This document shows positions 28,466 through 39,239 of a stretch of 64,000 nt of DNA, in pieces. The DNA lies in the NCBI RefSeq assembly GCF_003892345.1, contig NZ_RRUE01000001.1, forward strand, positions 1,333,008 through 1,397,007. The letters run 5' to 3'. The translations under genes were made by a program, and so were the position numbers. Source of the DNA: Lautropia dentalis. GTDB lineage: Bacteria; Pseudomonadota; Gammaproteobacteria; Burkholderiales; Burkholderiaceae_E. The notes under the pieces were generated by a model that was given only the letters and a program-made list of their open reading frames with translations, searched no databases and was not told where the DNA came from. Within the stretch, counting starts at the first letter, position 1, and each line of letters begins with the position of its first letter.

Positions 28466-29091
28466 GTTCTTCTTCCCCCGCCGGTACGAAAGCGTCTTGC
28501 CGGAACTGTTTGGTGGCCCCGGGGAGGCTGCAGGGCCACCGCCGGCTGGCCGGCGGGAGGATGACGTCCCGTTCCGCCGGCACCAGACGTGGGAGGCTGG
28601 GGGAGGTGTCGTTTCAATCCTTTACAATTGAGGCGGGCTTTCGTTGCAGTTACAAAAGTTGTTGCATGCAGCCGCCTTCAGCGGAAAAACCGGGAGTGCA
28701 GCCGTCGGTCCGGCGTACGGTGCCCGTCGCAGAACTTCGCGCAAAGCAACTGTCGGTTACTGTCGAAAAGGCTAGTTTTTTCCCGACGGGCGGTCCATAA
28801 TGGCCGATCTGTGCCGATGGACGGTCATCGGGCCCCTTTGGGCCGGCAACCGGCGCGGCGCAGAACTTCCCCCGGCCAGCCATTTTGCTGCAAGGCAGCA
28901 ACGGCCGGTACGGCGCTCCGGCAGGCCGTCGCGACATGCATTGATTTTTGCAAAAGTATCTACATTTTTCTGGTAAATGGATACGTTTTGTCGATTTCAG
29001 CGGGTCGTCGCCCGCCCGATGCCCGGCGTTGGGAGGGCAGGTACGGCAAGCCCCTGGGGAGGGGCTGCCCAGGCATTTTGGGACGGAAACC

Positions 29092-31245
29092 ATGTTGTCA
29101 CGCACCGGTCAGGACAGTGAGGAGACCGCGGCCATGCCGCCAGCGGCTGCCGCTGCGCCCGGTCCGCGCGTGGTGACGTATCCCGGCAGTCCGTACCGGC
29201 TGCACCAGCCCTTCCCGCCGGCCGGTGACCAGCCCAGTGCCATCGACGCCTTGGTCGAGGGGGTGGAAGACGGCCTGTCGTTCCAGACACTGCTGGGGGT
29301 GACGGGTTCGGGCAAGACCTACACCATGGCCAACGTCATCGCCCGCCTGGGACGTCCGGCGCTGGTGCTGGCGCCCAACAAGACGCTGGCTGCGCAGCTC
29401 TACGCCGAGATGCGCGACTTCTTCCCCGAAAACGCCGTCGAGTACTTCGTCTCATACTACGACTACTACCAGCCCGAAGCCTACGTACCGCAGCGTGATC
29501 TCTTCATCGAGAAGGATTCCGCCATCAACGAGCACATCGAGCAGCTGCGCCTGTCGGCCACCAAGTCGCTGCTGGAGCGGCGCGATACCGTCATCGTCGG
29601 CAGTGTGTCGTGCATCTACGGCATCGGCAATCCGGCCGACTACTTCGAGATGCGGATGGCCCTGCGCAAGGGCGACCGCCTCTCGCAGCGCGACCTGCTC
29701 AAGCAGCTGGTGGCCATGCAGTACAAGCGCAACGACGTCGATTTTGCCCGTGGCACCTTCCGCGTGCGCGGCGACACCATCGACGTGTTCCCGTCCGAGA
29801 ACGCAGAGCTGGCGCTGCGCATCGAGATGTTCGACGACGAAATCGAAACGCTGCAGCTCTTCGACCCGCTCACCGGGAAGATCCGCCAGCAGATCCCGCG
29901 CTTCGTCGTCTACGCGGCCTCGCACTACGTCACGCCGCGGGCCACGGTGCTGCGGGCACTCGACACCATCAAGGCCGAACTGAAGGAGCGGCTGGCGTTC
30001 TTCAACCACGAGATGAAGCTCGTGGAGGCGCAGCGGCTGGAGCAGCGCACGCTGTTCGATCTGGAAATGCTGCAGGAGCTGGGCTTCTGCAAGGGCATCG
30101 AAAACTACTCGCGGCACCTCTCCGGCGCAAGACCCGGCGAGCCGCCGCCCACGCTGATCGACTACCTGCCGCCCGATGCGCTGATGTTCATCGACGAGAG
30201 CCACGTCACCATCGGCCAGCTGGGCGGCATGTACCGTGGTGACCGCGCCCGCAAGGACACGCTGGTCCAGTACGGCTTCCGGCTGCCCTCGGCGCTGGAC
30301 AACCGGCCACTGACCTTCGAGGAGTTCGAATCCAAGGTGCGGCAATGCATCTTCGTTTCGGCCACGCCGTCGGAGTACGAGGCCAGTCATGCCGGCCAGG
30401 TGGTCGAGCAGGTGGTGCGTCCCACCGGTCTGGTCGATCCGGAGGTCGAGGTGCGGCCGGCCATCACGCAGGTCGACGACGTGCTCTCCGAAATCTCGCT
30501 GCGGGTGCAGAAGGGGCAGCGCGTGCTGGTCACCACGCTGACCAAGCGGATGGCCGAGGATCTCACCGACTTCCTGTCCGACCACCAGATCCGCGTGCGC
30601 TACCTGCATTCCGACATCGACACGGTCGAGCGGGTGGAGATCATCCGCGACCTGCGGCTGGGCGTGTTCGACGTGCTGGTGGGCATCAACCTGCTGCGCG
30701 AGGGGCTGGACATCCCGGAAGTGTCGCTGGTGGCCATCCTGGATGCCGACAAGGAGGGCTTCCTGCGTTCCGAGCGCAGCCTGATCCAGACCATCGGCCG
30801 GGCTGCCCGCAACCTCGAGGGCAAGGCCATCCTCTACGCCGATACCATCACCCGGTCGATGCGTCGCGCCATCGACGAAACGGCCCGCCGGCGCGAAAAG
30901 CAGCTCAACTTCAACGCCGAACACGGCATCGTGCCGCGTGGCGTGGTCAAGCAGGTTCGCGAACTCATCGACGGTGTCTACGACCTGTCGGGTGCCGAGC
31001 CGCGGCTGGCTGGCGGTGAGCATCACGCGCCCGGCATGGCCGATGCGGCCACGCTCGAACGCACGGCCGAGCGCCTGCAGGGTATCGACACCAGCAACGA
31101 GGCCCAGGTCTCGCGCGAGATCCGCCGTCTGGAAAAGCAGATGGCCGCCCATGCGAAGAACCTCGACTTCGAAAAGGCCGCGAAGGTGCGCGACGAGCTG
31201 GCCGCGCTGCGGCAGCTGCTGTTCGGGGCAGGGGGGCAGGCATGA
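29092..31245 (+). CDS. uvrB: Excinuclease ABC subunit B
   Basis: 717-residue DNA-damage recognition helicase of nucleotide excision repair, acting with UvrA and UvrC. The order is [20 protein letters not shown] (Walker A near residue 71), the beta-hairpin region [28 protein letters not shown], the helicase motifs [19 protein letters not shown] and QTIGRAARN, and the C-terminal UVR motif [20 protein letters not shown] (about 680-699). I chose ATG 29092, preceded by GGACGG; the extra N-terminal about 25 Ala/Pro residues before [14 protein letters not shown] are not part of the conserved core. Confidence 0.97.
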   Translation: MLSRTGQDSEETAAMPPAAAAAPGPRVVTYPGSPYRLHQPFPPAGDQPSAIDALVEGVEDGLSFQTLLGVTGSGKTYTMANVIARLGRPALVLAPNKTLAAQLYAEMRDFFPENAVEYFVSYYDYYQPEAYVPQRDLFIEKDSAINEHIEQLRLSATKSLLERRDTVIVGSVSCIYGIGNPADYFEMRMALRKGDRLSQRDLLKQLVAMQYKRNDVDFARGTFRVRGDTIDVFPSENAELALRIEMFDDEIETLQLFDPLTGKIRQQIPRFVVYAASHYVTPRATVLRALDTIKAELKERLAFFNHEMKLVEAQRLEQRTLFDLEMLQELGFCKGIENYSRHLSGARPGEPPPTLIDYLPPDALMFIDESHVTIGQLGGMYRGDRARKDTLVQYGFRLPSALDNRPLTFEEFESKVRQCIFVSATPSEYEASHAGQVVEQVVRPTGLVDPEVEVRPAITQVDDVLSEISLRVQKGQRVLVTTLTKRMAEDLTDFLSDHQIRVRYLHSDIDTVERVEIIRDLRLGVFDVLVGINLLREGLDIPEVSLVAILDADKEGFLRSERSLIQTIGRAARNLEGKAILYADTITRSMRRAIDETARRREKQLNFNAEHGIVPRGVVKQVRELIDGVYDLSGAEPRLAGGEHHAPGMADAATLERTAERLQGIDTSNEAQVSREIRRLEKQMAAHAKNLDFEKAAKVRDELAALRQLLFGAGGQA

Positions 31246-31485
31246 GCATCCGTTCCCACGTGCGTGATCTGCAGGCCTGCGTGGCACCGGCCTGCCGCGC
31301 GCCGCATGGCACGCCAGCCCGGGCCGTCAGGATTCAGGGGGCCGTGGCAGGGGCGGGCTTGCATCTGCGCCCTTCATCCGCAACTTCTCCGGCAGGATTC
31401 ATCACGGCATCCAGTGGCCGGCGGCAGGGCAGGCCGCTGGATGGCCGCTTCAGAACGTCAACTTTCCGAAAATCAGGTAGCTCCT

Positions 31486-32007
31486 ATGGCAAAAAGAGAA
31501 ACCCTGGCCATGGCCATGGCAACCCGTGTGCTGTTCGTGTGCATGGGCAATATCTGTCGCTCGCCCATGGCCCATGGTGTATTCCGTCAGCAGGTCCGTC
31601 AGGCCGGGCTGGAATCGGTGGTGGGTGTCGGATCGGCCGGCACGCATGCCTTCCACCAGGGTGAGCCCGCCGATCCGCGTGCCCAGATGGCCATGTCGCG
31701 CCGTGGCTATGACATCGCCGACCTGCGCGCCCGCCAGGTGACGATGGAAGACTTCGAAAACTATGACATGATCCTGGTCATGGACTGGGAGAACCTCAGC
31801 CTGCTGCAGAACCAGGCGCCCAAGCGCTTTCACCACAAGCTGCAGATGCTGATGCGCTTTGCCAGTGAGCACGAGTCGGCCACGGTGCCCGATCCCTACC
31901 AGGGCGGCAACCAGGCCTTCGAGCAGGCGCTCGACTATGTGGAAGATGCCTGTTCCGGCCTGCTCGAGATCGTCCGCCGGCGTGCCACGCAGGTGGCGGC
32001 CGCCTGA
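31486..32007 (+). CDS. Low-molecular-weight protein tyrosine phosphatase
   Basis: 173-residue phosphatase with the catalytic P-loop VLFVCMGNICRSPMAHGVF (C-x5-R-S at about residues 18-25) and the general-acid loop VPDPYQGG (Asp near 135). In proteobacteria such enzymes act on tyrosine kinases of polysaccharide export or on unknown targets. The start may be ATG 31486, 31510 or 31516; all precede the conserved core. No exopolysaccharide genes are nearby; it lies between uvrB and iscR. Confidence 0.9.
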   Translation: MAKRETLAMAMATRVLFVCMGNICRSPMAHGVFRQQVRQAGLESVVGVGSAGTHAFHQGEPADPRAQMAMSRRGYDIADLRARQVTMEDFENYDMILVMDWENLSLLQNQAPKRFHHKLQMLMRFASEHESATVPDPYQGGNQAFEQALDYVEDACSGLLEIVRRRATQVAAA

Positions 32008-32164
32008 GCGGAGGGAACGGGGGCATGCCACGGCCTTTCGGCCCTGGGAAGTGATTCTGGCCATTGGCCATATGCTGGCTGGCGCGCTCTCCTGTGCAGC
32101 ACGTGCTTCCCGGCAGGGTGCGTGGTTTCCGCAGCAGGTACCTGTCGGGAAAGGTGACTCATAT

Positions 32165-32199
32165 GGTGAAAAAACAGGAGGCTTATACGTTTTTTCACC
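32165..32199. other. Perfect 11-bp inverted repeat upstream of iscR
   Basis: GGTGAAAAAAC (32165-32175) and GTTTTTTCACC (32189-32199) are perfect inverted copies around a 13-nt centre. It lies between the phosphatase gene and the IscR operator. It could be a weak terminator or a protein-binding palindrome. Confidence 0.5.
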
Positions 32200-32244
32200 G
32201 CGTAAAGACGTAAAACATTCATGCAGGCATGGGTGTTGCGTCAT

Positions 32245-32280
32245 TTTCTCGACTAATAAAGTCAAGTAATCGGTTATACT
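32245..32280 (+). promoter_or_regulatory. IscR type 1 operator and iscR promoter
   Basis: CTCGACTAATAAAGTCAAGT with AAT following (32249-32271) matches the [Fe-S]-IscR type 1 site as I know it (GACT, six bases rich in A/T, then GTC with a TAT-like end). It overlaps the region where a -35 would stand; the -10 is TATACT at 32275-32280, about 33 bp before the iscR ATG. This arrangement implies negative autoregulation of the isc operon by cluster-loaded IscR. Confidence 0.75.
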
Positions 32281-32313
32281 TCGGCACAGGATTCCTGACA
32301 TCGGAGTGTTGTC

Positions 32314-32832
32314 ATGAGGTTGACCACCAAGGGGCGTTTCGCCGTGACCGCCATGATCGATCTGGCACTGCGCGAGCACAATGGTCCGGTGACGCTGGCC
32401 GGCATCAGCCAGCGCCAGAAGATTTCCCTGTCCTATCTCGAACAGCTCTTCGGCAAGCTGCGTCGCCACCAGCTGGTCGAAAGCACGCGTGGACCGGGTG
32501 GTGGCTACTCGCTGGCACGTCCCAGCCAGGACATCAACGTCTCGTCCATCATCTTTGCCGTGGACGAGCCGCTCGATGCCACCCAGTGCGGCGGCAAGCA
32601 GGACTGCTTCGAGGACGGTCCCTGCATGACGCACGAGCTGTGGACCTCGCTGAACAAACGGATGATCGACTATCTGGATTCGGTCAGCCTGCAGGATCTG
32701 GTCGAGCAGCAGCGCATGCGCGAGCAGCAGCCGGCCACCCGCCAGATTTCCATCACCCGCGAGCACAAGGCGGCCCTCGAGCTGCCCACGTCCTCGCTGC
32801 AGACCATCGACAGCGACGGAACGCGCGCCTGA
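32314..32832 (+). CDS. iscR: IscR, Rrf2-family Fe-S regulator
   Basis: 172-residue Rrf2-type repressor/activator controlling iron-sulfur cluster assembly. The winged helix starts [21 protein letters not shown], with recognition region [20 protein letters not shown] and wing RGPGGGYSL. The three cluster Cys are at residues 92, 98 and 104 ([16 protein letters not shown]), exactly as in enterobacterial IscR, so it should bind a [2Fe-2S] cluster. It heads the isc operon behind its own operator. Confidence 0.96.
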   Translation: MRLTTKGRFAVTAMIDLALREHNGPVTLAGISQRQKISLSYLEQLFGKLRRHQLVESTRGPGGGYSLARPSQDINVSSIIFAVDEPLDATQCGGKQDCFEDGPCMTHELWTSLNKRMIDYLDSVSLQDLVEQQRMREQQPATRQISITREHKAALELPTSSLQTIDSDGTRA

Positions 32833-33248
32833 ATCTGCGCCATCACGGAGCGGGTGCATCTTGCCGGATCGCAAGAACGGTTCGTCCTGCGCGGTGCAAC
32901 AATGCGGGGCGACAGACATCCGGTGGATGCCGCGCTTCGGTCCGGCGCCGTTTCAGGTTCAGGCTGCCTTTCCCGTCGTTGCAGGTTCGGTGCAGCCTTC
33001 CCGGTGAGACGCCGGGTGCCGGGGGTGACTATCCCGCTCCCGGGGCCGGCAGTGCCATGGCCGGCAGTGGCTGCGTTCGTGGCCATGGAACGCCCGTTCT
33101 GCCATGCAGGCGGGGGATGTGGCCATGGTCCAGCCCCGTGCTGGTCTCGTCCGGCAGTTTTCGTTTCCTATCTTTCCGTGGTGTTGCCTTGACAAATTCC
33201 CCCCTGATCCCCACTGATTTCCTTTCCCAGCCTCGCTGCCCTTCATCG
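32833..33248. other. Unusually long iscR-iscS gap
   Basis: 416 bp separate iscR and iscS, where many isc operons have well under 150 bp. The sequence is GC-rich with short GGC and CCATGG-containing repeats. I see no gene, terminator or second IscR site in it. An internal promoter or a processing site is possible but not visible. Confidence 0.5.
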
Positions 33249-34457
33249 ATGACCCGACCGATCTATCTCGACTACTCCGCCACCACCCCTGTCGATCCCC
33301 GTGTGGCCGAGAAAATGATTCCCTACCTCTGCGAAACCTTCGGCAACCCCGCCTCGCGCAGCCATGCCTTTGGCTGGGAGGCCGAGAAGGCCGTGGAGAA
33401 CGCACGCGGCGAAGTGGCGGCCCTGGTCAACTGTGATCCGCGCGAGATCGTCTGGACCTCCGGCGCCACCGAGTCCATCAACCTCGCGCTCAAGGGTGCC
33501 GCACACTTCTACAAGCAGCGCGGCAAACACCTCATCTCCGTCAAGACCGAGCACAAGGCCACGCTCGACACCATGCGCGAGCTGGAGCGTCAGGGCTTCG
33601 AGATCACCCTGCTCGACGTGAAGGAAGACGGCCTGATCGACATGGACGTGCTCAAGGCCGCCCTGCGGCCCGACACCATCCTGGTCTCGGTCATGTTCGT
33701 CAACAACGAGATCGGGGTCATCCAGGACATCCCCGCCATCGGCGAGCTGCTGCGCGAGCGCAAGATCCTCTTCCACGTCGATTCCGCCCAGGCCACCGGC
33801 AAGGTGCACATCGACCTGCAGAAGCTCAAGGTCGACCTGATGAGCTTCTCCGCCCACAAGACCTACGGGCCGAAGGGGGTGGGGGCGCTGTTCGTGCGCC
33901 GCAAGCCGCGCGTGCGCATCGAGGCCCAGATCCACGGCGGTGGCCACGAGCGCGGCATGCGCTCCGGCACGCTGCCCACGCACCAGATCGTCGGCATGGG
34001 CGAGGCCTTCCGCATCGCCCGCCACGAAATGGACAAGGACAACGCCCATGCGCTGGCCCTGCGCACCCGTCTGCTCGACGGCCTGTCGGTGATCGACGAG
34101 ATCTACATCAACGGCAGCATGGAGCACCGCGTGGCGCAGAACCTCAACGTCAGCTTCAACTACGTCGAAGGCGAGTCGCTGATCATGGCGGTGAAGGAAA
34201 TCGCCGTGTCCTCCGGTTCGGCCTGCACCTCGGCCAGCCTGGAGCCGTCCTATGTGCTGCGCGCGCTGGGCCGCAACGACGAGCTGGCCCACAGCTCGAT
34301 CCGCTTCACCATGGGGCGCTTCACCACCGAGCAGGAAATCGACTTCACCGTCGAGCTGCTGAAATCCCAGATCGGCAAGCTGCGCGACATGTCGCCGTTG
34401 TGGGAGATGGTGCAGGAGGGCATCGACCTCAACTCCGTCAAGTGGGCGGCCCACTGA
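33249..34457 (+). CDS. iscS: Cysteine desulfurase IscS
   Basis: 402-residue PLP enzyme releasing sulfur from cysteine for Fe-S assembly, tRNA thiolation and other uses. It begins [20 protein letters not shown]. The Schiff-base Lys is in [20 protein letters not shown], and the catalytic Cys loop is [20 protein letters not shown]. Length equals the usual 404. I chose ATG 33249; the frame is open much further upstream but only through the non-coding gap. Confidence 0.97.
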   Translation: MTRPIYLDYSATTPVDPRVAEKMIPYLCETFGNPASRSHAFGWEAEKAVENARGEVAALVNCDPREIVWTSGATESINLALKGAAHFYKQRGKHLISVKTEHKATLDTMRELERQGFEITLLDVKEDGLIDMDVLKAALRPDTILVSVMFVNNEIGVIQDIPAIGELLRERKILFHVDSAQATGKVHIDLQKLKVDLMSFSAHKTYGPKGVGALFVRRKPRVRIEAQIHGGGHERGMRSGTLPTHQIVGMGEAFRIARHEMDKDNAHALALRTRLLDGLSVIDEIYINGSMEHRVAQNLNVSFNYVEGESLIMAVKEIAVSSGSACTSASLEPSYVLRALGRNDELAHSSIRFTMGRFTTEQEIDFTVELLKSQIGKLRDMSPLWEMVQEGIDLNSVKWAAH

Positions 34458-34701
34458 GGCGGGTACTGCGCCAGGCGGCTTCCGTCTCCCGGTCCGTCGA
34501 GCCGCTTGCGGTAGGCAGTGCCTGCTGCAGGCCGTGGCGGGGGGCGTGACGCTTTCCGTCCGCCCGGGGTAGCGTCCGCCGCCCGGGGTAGCGAGCGAAA
34601 TGACGCCTCCTTCGCCTTTTGCGCCAGCATTCACGTATTTTTCAACCGGTTTTGCATTTATGGCCCGTCACGTTCCGGGCCCCTTCAGGAGAAACTGACA
34701 A

Positions 34702-35127
34702 ATGGCTTACAGTGACAAGGTGCTCGATCACTACGAGAACCCGCGCAACGTGGGCACGATGGACAAGTCCGACACCTCGGTCGGCACCGGCATGGTCGGC
34801 GCACCGGCCTGCGGCGACGTGATGAAGCTGCAGATCAAGGTGGGCGCCGATGGCGTGATCGAAGATGCCAAGTTCAAGACCTATGGCTGCGGCTCGGCCA
34901 TTGCATCGTCCTCGCTGGTCACCGAATGGGTCAAGGGCAAGTCGCTGGACGAGGCCCTGGCCATCCGCAACACCGCCATTGCCGAGGAACTGGCCCTGCC
35001 GCCGGTGAAGATCCACTGCTCCATTCTGGCCGAGGACGCCATCAAGGCGGCCGTCGAGGACTACCGCAGCAAGCATCCCGAGCTGTCCGGTGCCGCTGCG
35101 CAGCAGGCCACCGGCACGCACGGCTGA
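34702..35127 (+). CDS. iscU: Fe-S cluster scaffold IscU
   Basis: 141-residue scaffold on which clusters are built by IscS, ferredoxin and frataxin. The three cluster-ligand Cys are in [25 protein letters not shown] and [15 protein letters not shown], and LPPVK, the HscA-binding motif, precedes the last. A GGAG-type ribosome site lies just upstream (CAGGAGAAAC). The C-terminal about 12 residues ([13 protein letters not shown]) are extra. Confidence 0.97.
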   Translation: MAYSDKVLDHYENPRNVGTMDKSDTSVGTGMVGAPACGDVMKLQIKVGADGVIEDAKFKTYGCGSAIASSSLVTEWVKGKSLDEALAIRNTAIAEELALPPVKIHCSILAEDAIKAAVEDYRSKHPELSGAAAQQATGTHG

Positions 35128-35158
35128 TCGCCCCCAACCGTTCCAGGAGCTTCGACAC

Positions 35159-35482
35159 ATGGCCGTGACATTGACCGAAGCGGCAGCCCGCCACATCGAC
35201 CGCTACATTGCCCGGCGGGGCAAGGGCATTGGCCTGCGGCTGGGGGTGAAGACCTCCGGCTGCTCGGGCCTCGCCTACAAGCTGGAATTCGCCGACACCC
35301 AGGACGACGCCGACATGGTGTTCGAGAGCCACGGCGTGCGGATCTTCATCGATCCGAAGAGCCTGGCCTACATCGATGGCACCGAGCTGGATTTCGTGCG
35401 CGAGGGGCTGAACGAGGGCTTCAAGTTCAACAACCCCAATGTGCGCAACGAATGCGGTTGCGGTGAATCGTTCAGCATCTGA
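35159..35482 (+). CDS. iscA: Fe-S carrier IscA
   Basis: 107-residue A-type carrier with the three conserved Cys: [14 protein letters not shown] near residue 38 and the C-terminal NECGCGESF. It transfers clusters to apo-enzymes. I chose ATG 35159, preceded by CAGGAG; an in-frame upstream start at 35090 lies inside iscU. Confidence 0.96.
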   Translation: MAVTLTEAAARHIDRYIARRGKGIGLRLGVKTSGCSGLAYKLEFADTQDDADMVFESHGVRIFIDPKSLAYIDGTELDFVREGLNEGFKFNNPNVRNECGCGESFSI

Positions 35483-35491
35483 GCCCGTCCG

Positions 35492-36064
35492 ATGTCCTTC
35501 CCGCCCACCGACATGACGTCCCGCCCGTCCACCGACCGTTCCCTGTTCGCGCTGCTGGGCCTGCCCGAGCGCTTTGCGCTCGACGAGGCCGAGCTGGAGG
35601 CACGCCACCACCGTTTCCAGGCCGTGGTCCATCCCGACCGCCACGTGGCGGGTTCCGACCACGACCGGCGCCTGGCCCTGCAGCTGGCAGCGCAGGGCAA
35701 CGAGGCGTTTCGGGTGCTGTCCGACCCCTGCCAGCGCGCGGGCTATCTGTGCGAACGCCACGGGGCGCCGGTCGACGCCGAGCGCAACACGGCCATGCCG
35801 GCGGCCTTTCTGGTCGAGCAGATGTCGTGGCGCGAGGACATCGACGAGGTGCGCGACATGGGCGACCCGGCTGCCGGCCACCGGCTGCAGGCGCGGCTGG
35901 AGGCCGAGCGGGGGCGCATCATTGGCCAGATCGCCGACCTGATAGACGGGCAGGGCGATTATCCGGCCGCTGCCCTGCAGGTACGCCAGCTGATGTTCTT
36001 CGACCGCCTGCGCAGCAACCTGGCCGACGTGATCCGGCAGATGGGGCGACCCCACGAACCCTGA
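35492..36064 (+). CDS. hscB: Co-chaperone HscB
   Basis: 190-residue J-domain protein that delivers IscU to HscA. The J-domain runs over about residues 14-90 with the HPD signature in FQAVVHPDRHVAGSD, and the C-terminal three-helix part (AAFLVEQMSWREDIDEVRD) contacts IscU. A second ATG at 35513 gives a slightly shorter product. It lies 9 bp after iscA. Confidence 0.95.
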   Translation: MSFPPTDMTSRPSTDRSLFALLGLPERFALDEAELEARHHRFQAVVHPDRHVAGSDHDRRLALQLAAQGNEAFRVLSDPCQRAGYLCERHGAPVDAERNTAMPAAFLVEQMSWREDIDEVRDMGDPAAGHRLQARLEAERGRIIGQIADLIDGQGDYPAAALQVRQLMFFDRLRSNLADVIRQMGRPHEP

Positions 36065-36089
36065 TCCCTGATATTTTTCCGTTTTCATC

Positions 36090-38402
36090 ATGGCGCTGTT
36101 GCAGATCTTCGAACCCGGGGAAACCCCCGACCCCCACCAGCGCCGGTTTGCCATTGGTATCGATCTGGGAACCTCCAACTCGCTGGTGGCGGTCAGCCGC
36201 TCCGGCGTACCCGAGGCGTTACCTGATGCGCAGGGCCGGCGACTGCTGCCTTCCGTGGTGCAGTACCGGGCCGACGGCGCACCTGTGGTGGGCCATGAGG
36301 CCCAGCAGGCCATGCTGGCCGACAGCCGCAATGTCATCAGCTCGGTCAAGCGGCTGATGGGCCGTGGCCTGGCGGACGCTATCGCACAGGGGCTGCCGCT
36401 GTCGCTGGTGGCCGCAGGTGCGGATGCCGGCCAGCCGGCCATCCGCCATGCCGACGGCACGGTCGAACAGCCGCTGCAGCGCGAGCGCCAGCCGCAGCCG
36501 GCCCAGGGCGCCCCGGCCAGCCACGCTGCCGGGGACGCCCCTGTCACCCGCACTTCTGCCGATGGGAGCAGCACGGGCAACGACCGCGCCGTGGCCGTGG
36601 CTACCGTGGCCGGGGCCGTGTCACCCGTCGAGGTCTCGGCCGAGATCCTGAAGGTGCTGCGCGACCGGGCGCTCGACAGCATGGGAGCCGGCCCGGAGGA
36701 GCTGGCCGGTGCCGTCATCACGGTGCCCGCCTACTTCGACGATGCCCAGCGCCAGGCCACGAAGGACGCGGCCCGGCTGGCCGGCCTGAACGTGCTGCGC
36801 CTGATCAACGAGCCCACCGCCGCCGCCGTCTCCTATGGGCTGGACGAAGGCGAGGAGGGCGTCTATGCCATCTACGATCTGGGGGGCGGCACCTTCGACG
36901 TGTCGGTGCTCAAACTCACCCGCGGGGTGTTCGAGGTCCAGTCCACCGCCGGTGACGTGGCCCTGGGCGGTGACGATTTCGACGCCCTGATCGCTGCCGG
37001 CTTCGTCCGCGATCACCAGCTGGGTGAGCCGGCGCAGCTGGCCAGCAAACAGCCGCAGCAGTGGCGCGCACTGCTGCTGATGGCCCGTCAGGCCCGCGAG
37101 GCGCTGACCGACGATGAGGTCGTCCGGCTGATGTTCGACCCCGGCACCGCCACCGCCCAGGTCGTACGTGTGGGCACACCCGTTGCCGGGGCCGCGGCGC
37201 AGGCGCCTGCCCCTTATGTTTCGAGCCTGTCACGCGCCCAGTTCGAGGCGCTGGTCGAGCCCCTGGTGGCCCGCACGCTGCGCATTGCCGACACGGCACT
37301 GCAGGACGCTGGTTTTTCCCCCGCCACCATCGATGGTGTCGTGCTGGTGGGCGGCGCCACCCGCATGCCGGTCATCCGCCAGGCGGTGGAAAGGCACTTC
37401 GGCAAGGCGCCCTACACCGGGCTGGACCCGGATCAGGTGGTGGCACTGGGGGCCGCCATGCAGGCAGCCCAGCTCATCGGCCAGCGCCGCGAGGGGCAGG
37501 ACGACTGGCTGCTGCTGGACGTGACTCCGCTGTCGCTGGGCCTGGAAACCATGGGCGGCATGGTGGAAAAGATCATCCCCCGCAACTCGCCCATTCCGCT
37601 GACACGGGCACAGGATTTCACCACCTACAAGGATGGCCAGTCGGCCATGGCCATCCATGTGGTGCAGGGCGAGCGCGAACGCGTGCAGGATTGCCGTTCG
37701 CTGGCCCGCTTCGAGCTGCGCGGCATTCCACCGATGGTCGCGGGTGCGGCCCGCATCCGCGTGAGCTTCCAGGTGGATGCCGACGGTCTGCTGTCGGTGT
37801 CGGCCGTCGAACAGAGCACCGGTGTGGCGGCCTCCGTCACCGTCAAGCCCAGCTACGGGCTGGAAGATGCGGACATCGAACGCCTGCTGAAGGAATCGAT
37901 CACCAGTGCCCGCGAGGACATGCAGTGGCGGGCGCTGCGTGAGCAGCAGATCGAGGTGGTGCAGCTGCTCGACATCACCCGCAATGCGCTGGCCGAAGAC
38001 GGCAGCCTGCTGTCTCCCGAAGAGCGACAGGCCATCGATACCGCCATGGCGGCCGCCGATGAGGTGCTGGCCCGGGTGAAGGCGCTGGATGAGGGGGCAT
38101 CGTCCGGCGGGACTGCCGGTGACAGCCAGACCGCCCCCGGGCGCGTGGATGCCTCTGCGGCTGCGGGAACCGGTGACACGGGCGCCGTGACGGATGCAGA
38201 GGCTGCGACAAGCAGTGATACGACTACTGTGACGGATGCCCCGGCTGTCGCCACCCCCGACGAGGCCACGCTGCTGGCCCTGCGCGATGCGCTCTCCGGC
38301 GCCCGGCTCGACCTGCAGAAAGCCACCGAACACTTTGCGGCCCTGCGCATGGACCAGGCCATCCAGCGGGCGCTGGCCGGCAGATCCATCGACGGCCTTT
38401 GA
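36090..38402 (+). CDS. hscA: Hsp70-type chaperone HscA with two low-complexity insertions
   Basis: 770-residue HscA, about 150 residues longer than the usual 620. The ATPase domain is recognisable ([74 protein letters not shown]), as is the substrate domain ([20 protein letters not shown]). One insert of about 65 Ala/Pro/Gln/Ser-rich residues lies in the ATPase domain near 105-178, replacing a short loop; another of about 65 Ala/Thr/Asp/Gly-rich residues lies in the C-terminal helical lid near 663-728. Sequence on both sides of each insert is intact and in frame, so the protein is probably functional. Confidence 0.94.
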   Translation: MALLQIFEPGETPDPHQRRFAIGIDLGTSNSLVAVSRSGVPEALPDAQGRRLLPSVVQYRADGAPVVGHEAQQAMLADSRNVISSVKRLMGRGLADAIAQGLPLSLVAAGADAGQPAIRHADGTVEQPLQRERQPQPAQGAPASHAAGDAPVTRTSADGSSTGNDRAVAVATVAGAVSPVEVSAEILKVLRDRALDSMGAGPEELAGAVITVPAYFDDAQRQATKDAARLAGLNVLRLINEPTAAAVSYGLDEGEEGVYAIYDLGGGTFDVSVLKLTRGVFEVQSTAGDVALGGDDFDALIAAGFVRDHQLGEPAQLASKQPQQWRALLLMARQAREALTDDEVVRLMFDPGTATAQVVRVGTPVAGAAAQAPAPYVSSLSRAQFEALVEPLVARTLRIADTALQDAGFSPATIDGVVLVGGATRMPVIRQAVERHFGKAPYTGLDPDQVVALGAAMQAAQLIGQRREGQDDWLLLDVTPLSLGLETMGGMVEKIIPRNSPIPLTRAQDFTTYKDGQSAMAIHVVQGERERVQDCRSLARFELRGIPPMVAGAARIRVSFQVDADGLLSVSAVEQSTGVAASVTVKPSYGLEDADIERLLKESITSAREDMQWRALREQQIEVVQLLDITRNALAEDGSLLSPEERQAIDTAMAAADEVLARVKALDEGASSGGTAGDSQTAPGRVDASAAAGTGDTGAVTDAEAATSSDTTTVTDAPAVATPDEATLLALRDALSGARLDLQKATEHFAALRMDQAIQRALAGRSIDGL

Positions 38403-38424
38403 CTGAACACACTGGGAGAAAGAC

Positions 38425-38766
38425 TTGGCAACCATCAAGGTTCTGCCGCACGAGGAACTCTGCCCCGAAGGGGCCACATTCGAGGCGCCTGCGGGCATCT
38501 CGCTCTGTCAGGCACTGCTCGATCAGGACATCGAGATCGAGCACGCCTGCGCCATGTCCTGTGCCTGCACCACCTGTCACGTCGTGATCCGTGAGGGTTT
38601 CGACGAGACCGGCGAGCCCTCCGACATCGAGGAAGACCTGCTCGACATGGCCTGGGGCCTGGAGCCCGAATCGCGCCTGTCCTGTCAGGTCAAGCTGGAA
38701 GACGACACCAACCTCGTCATCCAGATTCCCAAGTACACGATCAACCACGCCAAGGAAGATCACTGA
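38425..38766 (+). CDS. fdx: [2Fe-2S] ferredoxin of the isc operon
   Basis: 113-residue adrenodoxin-type ferredoxin supplying electrons for cluster assembly. The cluster ligands are in HACAMSCACTTCHVVI, with the fourth in RLSCQVKLE; MAWGLEPESRLSCQ is typical. The start is TTG at 38425, preceded by GGGAGAAAGAC, giving MATIKVLPHEELCPEGATF. A complete family 1 repeat begins 7 bp after its stop. No iscX gene follows. Confidence 0.95.
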   Translation: MATIKVLPHEELCPEGATFEAPAGISLCQALLDQDIEIEHACAMSCACTTCHVVIREGFDETGEPSDIEEDLLDMAWGLEPESRLSCQVKLEDDTNLVIQIPKYTINHAKEDH

Positions 38767-38772
38767 GCCCAA

Positions 38773-38933
38773 GGGAGCCTCTGCAAAAGTCTTGCGGCAC
38801 TTTGGTCTCCATGCTCGGGCGATCCAGTGCGTTGCCATTTGCCGCCAATAGCGCTGCTGTTGCCGACAAATGGCGCCTTCTGGCTCATCCCGATCCTGGG
38901 CCCAAAGCGCTCGCAGACTTTTGCAGAGGCTCC
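38773..38933. repeat. Dispersed repeat family 1, complete copy with inverted ends
   Basis: 161 bp bounded by GGGAGCCTCTGCAAAAGTCT at 38773-38792 and its inverted copy AGACTTTTGCAGAGGCTCCC at 38914-38933; the similarity of the ends extends to about 33 bp (through CTTTGG). The centre contains the motif ATTTGCCGCCAATAG shared with copies at 47134 and 50416. There is no ORF. It separates fdx from the MFS gene. Confidence 0.9.
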
Positions 38934-39239
38934 CAAGCGTTACACTACTGCGCTGATGCGCATTGCACGGGGCCGCCGGGTCCCGTGCGCAACCCCTTCC
39001 TGCTGCCCGACCGTGCTGCCGTTTTTTCTGCAGAGGCCGGGCAGTTGTCGTTGCGGGTGTACGGAAGGCCCTGCGTGGCCGGGCAGTTTTCCGGGGTTCT
39101 GTCGTCGGACAGGGGCCGGGAACCAGGCCCCACCGCCTGTACCTTCTGGCCCGCCTTGCCGGCATTGCCGGTTTTCTCCTCCAACCCCTCGCGCATTCGA
39201 GGACATCGGCCGCACGGCCTGCCGTCCCTGCGCCTGTAT
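38934..39239. other. Gap before the MFS gene
   Basis: About 300 bp of GC-rich sequence. A hairpin GCACGGG...CCCGTGC is present at about 38964-38987. I see no gene and no clear promoter. Confidence 0.4.

Larger units (their letters stand above)
28036..29091. other. 1.06-kb intergenic region between divergent aminotransferase and uvrB
   Basis: It holds a family 1 repeat fragment next to the aminotransferase start, a long imperfect hairpin at 28396-28465, degenerate family 2-like motifs (GCGGGGATGAAC at 28358 and CGGGGATGAATGG at 28420), and an AT-richer segment at 28930-28990 that probably contains the uvrB promoter. I find no convincing gene; the ORFs here have no recognisable motifs. No clear LexA box (CTGT-N8-ACAG) was seen. 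Confidence 0.6.

Noticed and set aside
28948..29091. 48-codon upstream extension of uvrB
   Set aside because: No conservation with UvrB; ATG 29092 has a ribosome site and precedes the conserved core closely.
32229..33248. 340-codon upstream extension of iscS
   Set aside because: It overlaps iscR in another frame and shows no conservation; IscS starts at 33249.
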